DNA of 60,675 bases from a bacterium. Lineage in GTDB: Bacteria > Joyebacterota > Joyebacteria > Joyebacterales > Joyebacteraceae. The stretch is from the NCBI GenBank assembly GCA_029990205.1, contig JAPEKQ010000016.1, positions 1-60,675 on the forward strand, in the 5' to 3' direction. Below the pieces are notes generated by a model. The model was not told the origin of the DNA, made no database searches, and was given only the letters and a program-made list of their open reading frames with translations. Positions 24,756 through 34,584 of this stretch are shown in pieces (positions within the stretch are counted from its first letter, which is position 1; every line of letters begins with the position of its first letter). The translations under genes were made by a program, and so were the position numbers.

Positions 24756-24784
24756 AACGGGGCGCGCCATCGGCGCGCCCCGTT
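24756..24784 (+). terminator. Terminator between convergent lipoprotein and GH57 genes
   Basis: 13-bp GC-rich stem (AACGGGGCGCGCC/GGCGCGCCCCGTT) with the 3-base loop ATC, 43 bases after the stop at 24712 and 48 bases before the end of the convergent gene. Confidence 0.7.
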
Positions 24785-24832
24785 CGTGTTCGCAGCCACA
24801 CAGGACCCCTGCCACGCCGGCCTGCGCCGGTT

Positions 24833-27800
24833 CTACCGCAGCATGACCGCCTTCCGCTCGGCGGTTCCCTGCGGTGTGGTCAGGCGATAGAAGTAGATGC
24901 CGGACGGGACCTCACGACCGCGTCCGTTCCGGCCATCCCAGACGACCTCGTGCTCACCGGCCGACCGGACGCCGTGGTCCAGGTCACGGACGACCCGGCC
25001 GGTCACGTCGTAGACCGTCAGCCGCACCGAGGCAGGCTGCGGGAGGAAGAAGCTGATGCGCGTGCTCTCGTGGAACGGGTTCGGCACCGGCCGCGCGAGG
25101 AAGACGCGGGACACCGTGTCCGACTCGTCCACGCCGGTCTCCGAAAGCGGCACGGGGAAGTACTCGGGCCGCTCGACATCGCCGTCGCCGTCACCTGCGG
25201 GCGCCTGGTCTGCGAGCGCCCCGCCGTCGCCGGTCCCGTACGCGGTCGCCGCGATGAAGATCGTGTCGGGCAGCGTCCCGTAGAGCCCGGCCACGTTGAT
25301 GGCGCCCTCGAGGTAGGTCCCGGACGCCTCGACGACGTTCGCGCTCGACATCACGGCCTCGGCGCCGTCGAACCAGCCGAGCCAGCTGTTGTCGCCCTCC
25401 TGCGCGAGGTAGTAGTCGCGCCCCGCGACCGTCCCCGCCTTCGCCCATGGCGACGACAGGCTCCCGTCGGGGGCGTCATCGACCAGAACGAAATGGTCGT
25501 TCCCACCACCCGCGGGCTGCGTCGCCAGGTACAGCCACTCGCCGTCGAACGCGGCGTAGAGGTCCATCGAACCGCTGCTCCCGACGAGTTCGCCCTCGGT
25601 GTCGAGCTGGCCGTCCATCTCGAAGCCCGGCTCTCCCCCGCTGCCGCCGGTCACCGGCACACTCCAGTCTCCGCCGCCGTTGTTGTCCCAGTTCCCCGCG
25701 CCGTCGTTGAACACGAACTCCACCGAGGTCGCGGTACCGGGGATCGAGTACGTGTAGCTCCACGCCTCCTCACCCGCATCCCACGTCATCGTCGGATCGG
25801 GGCTGATGACATCCTGCCAGGTGCTGTGACCGACGTGAATGTAGACCGGGTCGGTGTCGCCCGGGAGAGTGCCGCGGCAGTCGACATCGTAGTAGACGGT
25901 CACGGTCGAGCCGGCCTCGGGCTCCTCGGGCGTCCACCAGACACAGGTGTCACCGGGCGCGGAACCGCCCTGACCGACCCACACGTGCTGGATCGGCGAG
26001 CGCTTGACGTAGCCGAGCCCGTCGGTCGCCTCGACGTAGTAGTCGAGGAGCACGTCCTCGAACCCGGTCATGTGCGCCGTGTACTGGTCGGCGATGTAGT
26101 CCGGCATCACGAAGAAATCGAGCTCCGGGTCGCTGTAGACATTGCCCGCGGGGAACGTCCGCTGTGTCATGGCCACCGTCTGCCACGACCCGACGCCCGC
26201 GCCGCCCGCGAAGGTTTCGTTCTCGTCGTCGGTCATCGGGTTGGCGCCGTCGACGTCGACTCGGTACTTGAGATTGACGCTCGACAGCCCCGAGACGTCA
26301 TAGACGAACGTCCACACGTGGAAATCCTGCGTCATCACCGCGCCCGAACCGCCCGGGTACCCCCAGAGCGACCCGCCGCCGTATCCGCCCGGGTTGTACG
26401 GGAAGCGCTGCGGGATCCACACGGTCGGCGGCGTTGTGTCCGTTCCACCGGCGATGACCGGGTCGGCGTAGTCGCACGCGTTGTTGCTCGCGATCGACGC
26501 CTTGACCTCGAAGTCGAGCGCGTTCCCGTAGTACATGTACCCGCTCTCGTAGCCCGCGAGCAGGAAGTGCCAGGCCCTCTCGACGCTGTCGGCGCCGAGC
26601 GACGGGTTCTGGATCATGGCGGGATCGGCCGCGCCGCCGATGGCCTCGGCCGTCTCGACACGGTTCTGCGCCGCCGTCAGCACGGCCCAGTTGCGTTCGT
26701 CGACCGCCCATCCGTTGTCGATGTCAAACTCACCGGCCGCACTGTAGAGCGGCCAGTTCCAGTTGATGTACTGCGGGCTCCCGAAGTCGCCGTCGGCGTT
26801 GACCCATCCGCCGTCCTCGACGTGGACCACGTCGTTCCAGTCGATCGGATGGTCGGCCAGATACTCGGCAACGACGGTCGGTTCGTACCCCTGCGAGACC
26901 GCCGCGTGCGCGAACTGCGTGACGTTCTCGTTCCAGTAGGAGTAGCCGCCCGACCACGCGTTGTCGCCGTCGTGCGCGAACAGGAAGAGCATCGGGTGGT
27001 TCGGGTCGTTGTACGAGGCGATCGCGTCGATCTCGCCGGTCCCGTAGAGACCGTAGCCCTCGTTCCATGACGCGGCGTTCGCGGCGGGCACGACGACGAT
27101 GCGCGACTCATCACCCGTCTCCGGATCGACGTACCGCGCGTAGTGCGGCTGGAACCCGTACGGCGGCGGGACTCGCAGCGTCACGCCGCGCGGGATGGTC
27201 TGCGAGTAGTAGTAACCCTGTGCCGGGTTGATCTGGTCGGCCGGGTTCGGCGGGTCGCAGTTGTCGAGGCTGGCGCTGTACGGGTAGTCGGCGCACGCTC
27301 TCGCGATGTGCAGATCGGGCACGACGCTCCACTCGACACCCTCGTCCTCGAGCACCGGGATCAGACGCTCCGAGAAACACATCTCCGCCGGGAAGAACCC
27401 GACCGAGTAGTTCGCATCCCCCCACGCTCCCGGATACGCCGCCTTCTGGATCTGGATCTCCTTGCGGAACGCGTTCTCGTCCATCAGCGGGTTGATGCCG
27501 TGGTGGTGACCGACGAGCACCATGTCGCAGCGACTCCTGCCCCCCGATGTCGTCCAGCTCCTGGCCTCGCGGTACTGCGCGTACCAGTTCGGCGCATAGA
27601 CCCCTCCGTTCCACCCGTTGTCACCGAGGCTCGAGATGTTCTCGATAAGGCTTCCCGCGAAGCTCACCTGCGCGCCGGCGTCGGCGATGTCGAGGATCGA
27701 GCTGATGGCGTCGCGCGGGTAGTACTGGTAGTCGCCGACGCGGTCGGCCTTCCCGAAGATATCCGCCTCGTCGTTCTCCGAATGCCCGAGCACGATCGTC

Positions 27801-27988
27801 TCGTATGCCTTCTCGTACTGCCCCGGCGTCCACGTCGACTCGTCCGGCCAGTAGATCGGCTGGTGCATGTGCCAGAGATAGGTCGTGTGGATGGGCGCGG
27901 CGAGCGCGGCCGGTGTGGCGAGGACGACTGCGGCCACCGCCAGCGCGATAGCCGGCAGGACGACGCGGAGGCGCGAGGATGCTGGCAT
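24833..27988 (-). CDS. Secreted GH57-family alpha-glucan hydrolase with CBM25 and FlgD-like domains
   Basis: 1051 residues. ATG at 27988 behind GAGGGGAG; earlier in-frame codons look non-coding. Signal peptide to about residue 31 (A-A-L-A-A-P). Residues 33-420 carry GH57 signatures: L-W-H-M-H-Q-P at the first strand, V-G-H-H-H-G-I-N-P, F-F-P-A-E-M-C-F-S-E (which carries the motif usually ending in the third conserved region) and F-A-H-D-G-D-N-A-W. Family GH57 includes alpha-amylases, amylopullulanases and branching enzymes. At about 690-775 is a starch-binding CBM25-like module (V-T-V-Y-Y-D-V, F-V-F-N-D-G-A-G-N-W-D-N-N). Then comes a CBM9- or glucodextranase-C-like domain, and from 963 a FlgD Ig-like tail (V-P-N-P-F-H-E, W-D-G-R-N-G, G-I-Y-F-Y-R). 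The likely role is breakdown of external starch or glycogen. Confidence 0.88.
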   Translation of the reverse strand: MPASSRLRVVLPAIALAVAAVVLATPAALAAPIHTTYLWHMHQPIYWPDESTWTPGQYEKAYETIVLGHSENDEADIFGKADRVGDYQYYPRDAISSILDIADAGAQVSFAGSLIENISSLGDNGWNGGVYAPNWYAQYREARSWTTSGGRSRCDMVLVGHHHGINPLMDENAFRKEIQIQKAAYPGAWGDANYSVGFFPAEMCFSERLIPVLEDEGVEWSVVPDLHIARACADYPYSASLDNCDPPNPADQINPAQGYYYSQTIPRGVTLRVPPPYGFQPHYARYVDPETGDESRIVVVPAANAASWNEGYGLYGTGEIDAIASYNDPNHPMLFLFAHDGDNAWSGGYSYWNENVTQFAHAAVSQGYEPTVVAEYLADHPIDWNDVVHVEDGGWVNADGDFGSPQYINWNWPLYSAAGEFDIDNGWAVDERNWAVLTAAQNRVETAEAIGGAADPAMIQNPSLGADSVERAWHFLLAGYESGYMYYGNALDFEVKASIASNNACDYADPVIAGGTDTTPPTVWIPQRFPYNPGGYGGGSLWGYPGGSGAVMTQDFHVWTFVYDVSGLSSVNLKYRVDVDGANPMTDDENETFAGGAGVGSWQTVAMTQRTFPAGNVYSDPELDFFVMPDYIADQYTAHMTGFEDVLLDYYVEATDGLGYVKRSPIQHVWVGQGGSAPGDTCVWWTPEEPEAGSTVTVYYDVDCRGTLPGDTDPVYIHVGHSTWQDVISPDPTMTWDAGEEAWSYTYSIPGTATSVEFVFNDGAGNWDNNGGGDWSVPVTGGSGGEPGFEMDGQLDTEGELVGSSGSMDLYAAFDGEWLYLATQPAGGGNDHFVLVDDAPDGSLSSPWAKAGTVAGRDYYLAQEGDNSWLGWFDGAEAVMSSANVVEASGTYLEGAINVAGLYGTLPDTIFIAATAYGTGDGGALADQAPAGDGDGDVERPEYFPVPLSETGVDESDTVSRVFLARPVPNPFHESTRISFFLPQPASVRLTVYDVTGRVVRDLDHGVRSAGEHEVVWDGRNGRGREVPSGIYFYRLTTPQGTAERKAVMLR

Positions 27989-28330
27989 GGAGACTCCCCT
28001 CGGGAATGCGGATGTGCCGTCAGGTGCCCGAGCACTCACTGGAGAATCCGCGAGCACCTGAGAATCGTTTCTTCCTCTATTGTACAACCTCTGAAAGTCA
28101 CGGGCCACCGCGCTTCAGAGGGACCAATATACTGATTGACTCTCATACAGCTACACTGCTATCCTACTGAGGAAGTGATTCGGAGCCCTCCGTGGGCTCC
28201 GTCCTGAGCGCGGCCGATCCGCTCTCAAACCGCGCTCAAGGAAATGAAGAGGGGCCGCCTCGTTCGAGACGGCCCCTCTCTTCATTCATGCCGCTGTCCA
28301 GCGTCTGGTACCACTGTGCAGCGCTGCGTT
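27989..28330. other. Intergenic stretch between GH57 and groEL
   Basis: 342 bases without a gene. It holds the groEL terminator (28248-28279) and the upstream region of the GH57 gene. On the minus strand a TACAAT (28079-28084) could be the -10 box of GH57, but no good -35 lies 16-18 bases before it. The part from 28080 to 28170 is richer in A and T than its surroundings. Confidence 0.5.
28248..28279 (-). terminator. Rho-independent terminator of groES-groEL
   Basis: Long stem (10 bp AGAGGGGCCG type, one mismatch, then 3 more pairs) with loop GTTC, 51 bases after the groEL stop; the minus-strand sequence continues TTCATTTCC. Confidence 0.8.
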
Positions 28331-29959
<1,629 letters not shown>

Positions 29960-29982
29960 CTACTCCCCGTCTTGGCTCGATC

Positions 29983-30285
29983 CTAGAGGATCGCCAGGAT
30001 GTCGTCGTCCTTCATGAACAGATACTCCTCACCGTCGACCGTGATCTCGCTGCCGGACCACTTGCCGAAGAGCACCTCATCACCCTTCTTGACGTCCATG
30101 TCGATCCGCTTCCCATCGTCGGTCATGCGACCGGGACCCGTGGCGACGATCTTGCCGCGCTGGGGCTTCTCCTTGGCCGAATCCGGAACGATGATGCCGC
30201 CCGCGGTCGTCTGGAGCTCCTCCTCGAGCCTCTTGACGAGAACCCGGTTGGACAGCGGCTTGATGTTCAGCTTCTTCGCTGCCAT
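29983..30285 (-). CDS. groS: Co-chaperonin GroES (10 kDa)
   Basis: 100 residues. The lid of the GroEL cavity. The mobile loop is seen at E-E-E-L-Q-T-T-A-G-G-I-I-V-P-D, and the family elements L-S-N-R-V-L-V-K-R, G-D-E-V-L-F-G-K-W-S-G and L-F-M-K-D-D-D-I-L-A are all present. ATG at 30285 behind AAGGAGGAG. It is the first gene of the groES-groEL operon, 29 bases before groEL. Confidence 0.98.
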   Translation of the reverse strand: MAAKKLNIKPLSNRVLVKRLEEELQTTAGGIIVPDSAKEKPQRGKIVATGPGRMTDDGKRIDMDVKKGDEVLFGKWSGSEITVDGEEYLFMKDDDILAIL

Positions 30286-30409
30286 CTCTTCTCCTCCTTA
30301 GGGAATGCTGCCTTCGTCGTGCTACCTCTTCACTTCACACCGTCACCGCCTCCCGGTCGCGCACGCCCGAGCCCTCGCCGGGAGATGCGGGACAAGGCCG
30401 TGCGGCCGG

Positions 30410-30436
30410 TTAGCAGTCTGCTTATCGGAGTGCTAA
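30410..30436 (-). promoter_or_regulatory. CIRCE operator (HrcA binding site)
   Basis: Inverted repeat TTAGCAGTC (30410-30418), 9-base spacer, GAGTGCTAA (30428-30436). The consensus is TTAGCACTC-N9-GAGTGCTAA; only one base differs. It begins inside the -10 box of the groES promoter and covers the start of transcription, as expected for repression by HrcA, relieved on heat shock. No hrcA gene is in the window. Confidence 0.93.
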
Positions 30437-30463
30437 TCTAACCGAAGCGCTTCGCAGGTGCAA
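30435..30463 (-). promoter_or_regulatory. Promoter of groES-groEL
   Basis: On the minus strand TTGCAC (30458-30463), 17 bases, TAGATT (30435-30440), overlapping CIRCE. Confidence 0.8.
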
Positions 30464-30484
30464 GGGCTTTCTCGCGGGGATATC

Positions 30485-31255
30485 CTACTGCTTGGTCACA
30501 TCCTCGTAGATGATGGCGAGGCCCTGGAGCGTGAGATCGGGCTCGACCCGGTCGATGGTCTCCGAAAGCGGGGCGATCGTGGGAGCCAGCCCGCCGGTCG
30601 CGACGACCAGCGGCGTCTCTCCCATCTCCGCCGAGAGCCGCCTCACGATCGCATCGACCTGCCCTGCGGCGCCGTAGATGATACCCGACCGGAGCGCCTC
30701 ATCCGTCGACCTGCCGATGGCGGACTCCGGCGCCTGCATCCGGACGCCGTGCAGCAGCGCGGCGCGGCGGAAGAGATTCTCGCTGGAGGTTCTGACACCG
30801 GGAGCGATGGCGCCGCCCCGGTAGTGCCCGTCGGAGGTGATGATGTCGAAGGTCGTGGCCGTCCCGAAGTCGACCACGATAGTCGGCTCCTTGGTGAGCT
30901 TCCGGACCGCCACGGCGTTCGCCAGCCGGTCGGCTCCCACCTCGGTCGGATCGTAGTAGTCGATGGTGACATCGAGCTCGAGATCCGACTTCACGATGAC
31001 GGGCGGGAGCTTGAACGTCTCGCGCGCCATCTGCTCGAGCGCGCCCGTGATCGGCGGAACGACGGAGCAGATGACCACGCCGGATACCTCCTCCATCCCG
31101 GCGCACGCCTGTTCGCAGAGCTGATGAACCAGGAGTCCGTACTCGTCCGCCGTCCGGTCGCGGTGCGTACTCACGCGCCAGCTCGACAGGACCTTCCCGT
31201 CCCGCAGGAATCCGAAGACCGTGTTCGTGTTGCCCACGTCGATAGCCAGCAGCAT
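30485..31255 (-). CDS. coaX: Type III pantothenate kinase
   Basis: 256 residues. First step of coenzyme A synthesis: pantothenate and ATP to 4'-phosphopantothenate. The ASKHA-fold motifs are present: D-V-G-N-T-N at residues 6-11, G-A-D-R-L-A-N, V-V-D-F-G-T-A-T-T-F-D, G-G-A-I-A-P-G-V, and V-V-A-T-G-G-L-A. The CoaX type is not inhibited by CoA and needs a monovalent cation. ATG at 31255 behind CGGAGGG. It follows the DUF3307 gene by 55 bases on the same strand and is probably the last gene of the satD-DUF3307-coaX unit. Confidence 0.95.
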   Translation of the reverse strand: MLLAIDVGNTNTVFGFLRDGKVLSSWRVSTHRDRTADEYGLLVHQLCEQACAGMEEVSGVVICSVVPPITGALEQMARETFKLPPVIVKSDLELDVTIDYYDPTEVGADRLANAVAVRKLTKEPTIVVDFGTATTFDIITSDGHYRGGAIAPGVRTSSENLFRRAALLHGVRMQAPESAIGRSTDEALRSGIIYGAAGQVDAIVRRLSAEMGETPLVVATGGLAPTIAPLSETIDRVEPDLTLQGLAIIYEDVTKQ

Positions 31256-31310
31256 GTTCCCTCCGAATCGAGCCGGTGTGCCGCGGCGGTGATACGCGCC
31301 GAGCGGCGAC

Positions 31311-32078
31311 CTACGCCGACAGCAGATACCGCACGAGAATCCCTGTCCCGACGGCCACGAGCATGCTCGCGAGCGTACCGATCAGGTAGTAGTCGGCGAA
31401 GTGCTTGTCGTCGAGTTCCTTGAACCGCGCGATCGACTTCGCGGCGATCACGAAGCCCAGCGCCCCCCACTGTCCGAACAGCACGAGCGAGAAGACGAGC
31501 GTTCTCTCGAGGCATCCGATGGTCCGTCCCATCGCGTACTGGTGCCGGCTGTCGCCCGCGTCCTTGGGGACGACCTCCGGGTAGCGTGCGAGGAGTCTCC
31601 TCACCACCGCCGTTCCACCCTTCCAGTTGAGCGCGAGGCCCGCCGCCACCGCGGCGACCCGACCGTACATCGCGAGAGCCCCTCCCGCCCCGCACGGCAC
31701 CCAGTCGGCAAGCTGGACCGAACCGGTCCGCCCCGCGACGATCCACCAGAGAGCCAGAATGGCCGCGGCGTGTGCGGCCTGGTCGACCATCAGCCCCGGG
31801 AATGCGCGTTCCGGGATGTCACGGACCACGCTTCGTCGAACGACGTCGGTCACCGTGTGCACCACCCCCAGCACGACCAGACCCACGAGCAGCAGGGGCG
31901 TCAGAAACGGTGCGGCAATGACGACGTGGGTCACGAGAGTCGCCAGACCGTGGATGAGCATGGCGCTCATCTCCCGCTCCTTCCGCGCCGCGATGCTCTC
32001 GGTCTGCACGACGAAGTCCGCGATCACGTGTCCCGCGAACAGGAGAACCAGAAGCGTCATCGATGGGGTCCAGGTCAT
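31311..32078 (-). CDS. DUF3307 family membrane protein
   Basis: 255 residues with about six hydrophobic segments, an inner-membrane protein. The N-terminus matches DUF3307: L-L-V-L-L-F-A-G-H-V-I-A-D-F-V-V-Q-T, A-M-L-I-H-G-L, and G-V-V-H-T-V-T-D, with fixed His and Asp residues in the membrane segments. The C-terminal part (G-R-T-I-G-C-L-E-R-T-L-V, A-A-K-S-I-A-R-F, D-Y-Y-L-I-G-T-L) is a second conserved unit found in longer members. Function unknown; in many bacteria DUF3307 proteins are encoded next to SatD proteins, as here, and the ATG at 32078 overlaps the satD stop (ATGA). Ribosome site GGGAGG. Confidence 0.85.
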   Translation of the reverse strand: MTWTPSMTLLVLLFAGHVIADFVVQTESIAARKEREMSAMLIHGLATLVTHVVIAAPFLTPLLLVGLVVLGVVHTVTDVVRRSVVRDIPERAFPGLMVDQAAHAAAILALWWIVAGRTGSVQLADWVPCGAGGALAMYGRVAAVAAGLALNWKGGTAVVRRLLARYPEVVPKDAGDSRHQYAMGRTIGCLERTLVFSLVLFGQWGALGFVIAAKSIARFKELDDKHFADYYLIGTLASMLVAVGTGILVRYLLSA

Positions 32079-32815
32079 CCCGCGCCTCCCATGCTTCCCG
32101 CACCTCCCGTGCTTTTCACACCTCCCGTGCTCTTCGCACCTCCCACGCGTTCCGCTCCCCCCGCGTCGCGATTGGTCGCGTCGATCGCTCCCGACAGAAG
32201 CGCCTTCACCGTCCGCTCGGCCTCGGAGAACGGCTCGTACAGAGCCGCCTTGAGCGCCTTGCTCACCGTCGCCTCGCTGACCCCCCTCGCCGCCGCGGCC
32301 GCCTTCTGCTCGCGGAGCTCGCGCGCGACGAACACCGTCTCCGCCTGGACCTCGGTCCACGACCGTCGGACGCCGCCCATGAGACGGAAGAGCCCGTTGA
32401 TCACCTCGTCCCGCGCTTCGCCGAACCCTGCGACGGTGATCCACCGGTCGTCGCGCTTCCCGCGCTCGACCGCCTCGCGCGCCCGGTGGAAGCACGGACC
32501 GTCCATCCCGATCGCGTCCGGCTGAAGCGGCGTGGCGAGTTCGCCCACTCCGACCCCATACCGCGCCCGGACTCCCCCCAACACGCGTTCGAGCGTCGCG
32601 ACCACGTCGAACGCGTGGTCCGCCCTCACGAGCAGCCCCTGGAACTCGTCGCCGAGCGTCACCACGAACCGCGCCGCGAGCTCGTCCTTCCAGCCGTCGT
32701 TCACCCCCCCCAGCGCCGCCACGACCCGTTCCTGAGCCGCCGCGCGATCCTCGAGCTCACGCGAGGCGATGAGGTCACCGATCAGCGCTACGTATGTGTC
32801 ATTCGTACCGTGCAT
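32075..32815 (-). CDS. SatD family protein (likely autoregulator) with repeated Gly-rich tail
   Basis: 246 residues, cytosolic. Matches the SatD family: Y-V-A-L-I-G-D-L-I-A-S-R-E-L at the start, V-T-L-G-D-E-F-Q-G-L, R-Y-G-V-G-V-G-E-L and a helix-turn-helix near residues 185-205 (S-E-A-T-V-S-K-A-L). SatD is named from secretion and acid tolerance in Streptococcus. Coupled by ATGA overlap to the DUF3307 gene. Two 18-bp palindromes in its promoter are plausible binding sites for it. The last 30 residues are imperfect six-residue repeats (G-G-A-K-S-T, G-G-V-K-S-T, G-G-A-G-S-M) coded by an 18-bp tandem repeat; this tail is not a usual part of the family. ATG at 32815 behind AAAAGG. Confidence 0.85.
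   Translation of the reverse strand: MHGTNDTYVALIGDLIASRELEDRAAAQERVVAALGGVNDGWKDELAARFVVTLGDEFQGLLVRADHAFDVVATLERVLGGVRARYGVGVGELATPLQPDAIGMDGPCFHRAREAVERGKRDDRWITVAGFGEARDEVINGLFRLMGGVRRSWTEVQAETVFVARELREQKAAAAARGVSEATVSKALKAALYEPFSEAERTVKALLSGAIDATNRDAGGAERVGGAKSTGGVKSTGGAGSMGGAG
32083..32154. repeat. Four 18-bp tandem repeats in the 3' end of the satD-like gene
   Basis: Units at 32083-32100, 32101-32118, 32119-32136 and 32137-32154, each close to CACCTCCCGTGCTNTTC. In frame with the gene, they encode a Gly-Gly-x-x-Ser-x repeat. The period of 18 keeps the frame if copy number changes. Confidence 0.85.
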
Positions 32816-32883
32816 GGTTTGCCTTTTCCCGCCAAGTCCCGCGAATCAGCCACATCCGTGCAAGCCTGCGAGAATCGTTCCAA

Positions 32884-32901
32884 TTAGCTTATATAGGCTA
32901 A
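32884..32901. promoter_or_regulatory. 18-bp palindromic operator, downstream copy
   Basis: TTAGC-TTATATAG-GCTAA, palindromic except near the centre, and extended by one pair to ATTAGC/GCTAAT. It lies just downstream of the predicted satD transcription start. A second copy is at 32913-32930, centre-to-centre distance 29 bp. Confidence 0.6.
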
Positions 32902-32912
32902 TCACAATACTC

Positions 32913-32930
32913 TTAGCCATATTAAGCCAA
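32913..32930. promoter_or_regulatory. 18-bp palindromic operator, upstream copy overlapping the -10 box
   Basis: TTAGC-CATATTAA-GCCAA; matches the other copy at 13 of 18 positions, including the TTAGC half. It contains the -10 box TAATAT of the satD promoter (minus strand). Confidence 0.55.
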
Positions 32931-32947
32931 CTCCGCACGTCTGTCAA
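32919..32947 (-). promoter_or_regulatory. Promoter of satD-DUF3307-coaX
   Basis: On the minus strand consensus TTGACA (32942-32947), 17 bases, TAATAT (32919-32924). Flanked and overlapped by the two palindromes. Confidence 0.8.
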
Positions 32948-32989
32948 GCGTCATCTTCGTGCCTCACCCGGCTCCGCGAAGACGGCGCC

Positions 32990-33733
32990 TCAGCCCTCCG
33001 CCCCGGCCTTCCCGAGAAGCCCCAGGGTCACGTCCCCGTGTGGCATCAGCACGACGCGCTCTCCGCTCACGTCCAGCACGAGCCCCCCGTCGTCCCGGAT
33101 GGCCGTGGCGACCCCCTGGAACGTCTCGGCCCCCCGGCTCGCGACCACACGTCTCCCGAGTTCGAGCGAGCGCGCGCGCCACTCCTCCACCACACCGGGA
33201 TCCCCCGATGACACCATCGCGAGCCGCACCTCCAGCTCCTCGAGGAGCGTCTCACGAAGCTCCACCAGGCCGACTGGAGATCCCGCCTCCAGAGCGAGCG
33301 ATGTCGTGCGGTAGTACTCAACTGACGGGAGCCGCCCCGCGCTCACGTTCGCATTGATCCCGATTCCCAGGAGGACGGTTCGTGATGCCGCCTCGGCCAT
33401 CACACCACCGAGCTTCGCGCCTCCCGCATAGAGATCGTTGGGCCACTTGATCCGAACGTCCACACCCGTCGACCTGGAGCATGCGTCGGCGGCGGCAAGC
33501 GCCCCCGCGACCGTCACGAGCGGATCCAGCGCATCCGGCGACCTGAGCAGGACGGTGAGCCACAACCCGCCCTGCGGGGACTCCCAACGGTTCCCGCGGC
33601 GTCCGCGGCCGCCGGTCTGCTCCTCCGCCACCACCACGAGCCCGTCCGCAGCGCCCGCGCGAGCGCGCTTGCGCGCCAGGTCCATGGTGGATGTCACGGT
33701 ATCGTGGGTTTCGATCGTCCAGCGGGTGCTCAC
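32990..33733 (-). CDS. birA: Biotin--[acetyl-CoA-carboxylase] ligase (BirA, catalytic form)
   Basis: 247 residues, starting with GTG at 33733 that overlaps the nadC stop (GTGA). It joins biotin via biotinyl-AMP to a lysine of carrier proteins such as acetyl-CoA carboxylase. Signatures: V-T-S-T-M-D near the start, the biotin/ATP loop G-R-G-R-R-G-N-R-W, K-W-P-N-D-L, and G-I-G-I-N-A-N-V. There is no N-terminal winged-helix domain, so this is a class I ligase that does not repress biotin genes. Last gene of the eleven-gene minus-strand operon. Confidence 0.95.
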   Translation of the reverse strand: MSTRWTIETHDTVTSTMDLARKRARAGAADGLVVVAEEQTGGRGRRGNRWESPQGGLWLTVLLRSPDALDPLVTVAGALAAADACSRSTGVDVRIKWPNDLYAGGAKLGGVMAEAASRTVLLGIGINANVSAGRLPSVEYYRTTSLALEAGSPVGLVELRETLLEELEVRLAMVSSGDPGVVEEWRARSLELGRRVVASRGAETFQGVATAIRDDGGLVLDVSGERVVLMPHGDVTLGLLGKAGAEG

Positions 33734-34584
33734 GGTGCGCCCTCGTCGAAGAGGAGCGAGAGGTCGAGCGCCGGCGCGGAGTGCGTGATGCCGCCTACCG
33801 AGATGAAATCCGGACCGAGCGATGCTATCTCTCGCAGCCGCTCGAGTGTGACGTTGCCCGAGACCTCGATCTCGGCGGGATGCTCGTGCGACCGAGCCCT
33901 CTTGATGGCCTGCTCCGTCACGTCGAGCGACATGTTGTCGAGCATCACGCGGTCGGCGTGCGCGTCGAGCGCGCGGTCGAGTTCGGAGAGGTTGGTGACC
34001 TCGACCTCGATCTTGATCCCCGGGTGCTTCGCCCGCACTCCGGCTACCGCAGGGCCTATGCCCATCGCCGCCGCGATGTGGTTCTCCTTGATGAGCGCCA
34101 TGTCCCACAGCCCGACGCGGTGATTCGCGCCTCCGCCGACAGCGACCGCGTACTTCTCGAGGACCCGCAGCCCGGGGGTGGTCTTCCGCGTGTCGAGCAG
34201 CCGCACACCCGTCCCGTCGAGCTCCGCCACGTATCGCGCGGTGATCGTCGCGACGCCCGAGAGGCGCTGGAGGAAGTTGAGCGCCGTCCTCTCGGCCGTG
34301 AGGATCGCCCGGCTCCGCCCTCTGAGCGTCGCCACGACGGTCCCCGGCTCGAGTGTATCGCCGTCGGTCAGATGTGCCGTCATCACGAGCGTCGGGTCGA
34401 GCGCGCGAAAGACCGCCTCGGCGATCGTGACGCCCGCGAGCACGCCGTCCTGTTTCGCGATGATGCGCGCGTCGGTCAGCTGTCCGTCCGGGACCGTGCT
34501 GTCCGTCGTGACGTCGCCCGTTCCGACGTCCTCCTCGAGCGCGCGGCGGATGATGTCAGCCGCGGCCTGTTCGATCGCGCTCAC
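33730..34584 (-). CDS. nadC: Nicotinate-nucleotide pyrophosphorylase (carboxylating)
   Basis: 284 residues. NAD synthesis: quinolinate and PRPP to nicotinate mononucleotide, CO2 and pyrophosphate. Signatures: [51 protein letters not shown], and I-E-V-S-G-N-V in the C-terminal barrel. GTG start at 34584 overlaps the uvrB stop (GTGA), and its own stop overlaps birA, so translation is coupled. Neither nadA nor nadB is nearby. Confidence 0.97.
   Translation of the reverse strand: MSAIEQAAADIIRRALEEDVGTGDVTTDSTVPDGQLTDARIIAKQDGVLAGVTIAEAVFRALDPTLVMTAHLTDGDTLEPGTVVATLRGRSRAILTAERTALNFLQRLSGVATITARYVAELDGTGVRLLDTRKTTPGLRVLEKYAVAVGGGANHRVGLWDMALIKENHIAAAMGIGPAVAGVRAKHPGIKIEVEVTNLSELDRALDAHADRVMLDNMSLDVTEQAIKRARSHEHPAEIEVSGNVTLERLREIASLGPDFISVGGITHSAPALDLSLLFDEGAP

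Noticed and set aside
24950-27070. 706-codon open frame on the plus strand
   Set aside because: Antisense to the GH57 gene; no signal, no motif, low-complexity Val/Arg/Asp composition.
28079-28108. Promoter of GH57 built on TACAAT
   Set aside because: No acceptable -35 box at 16-18 bases; kept only as a note in the intergenic entry.
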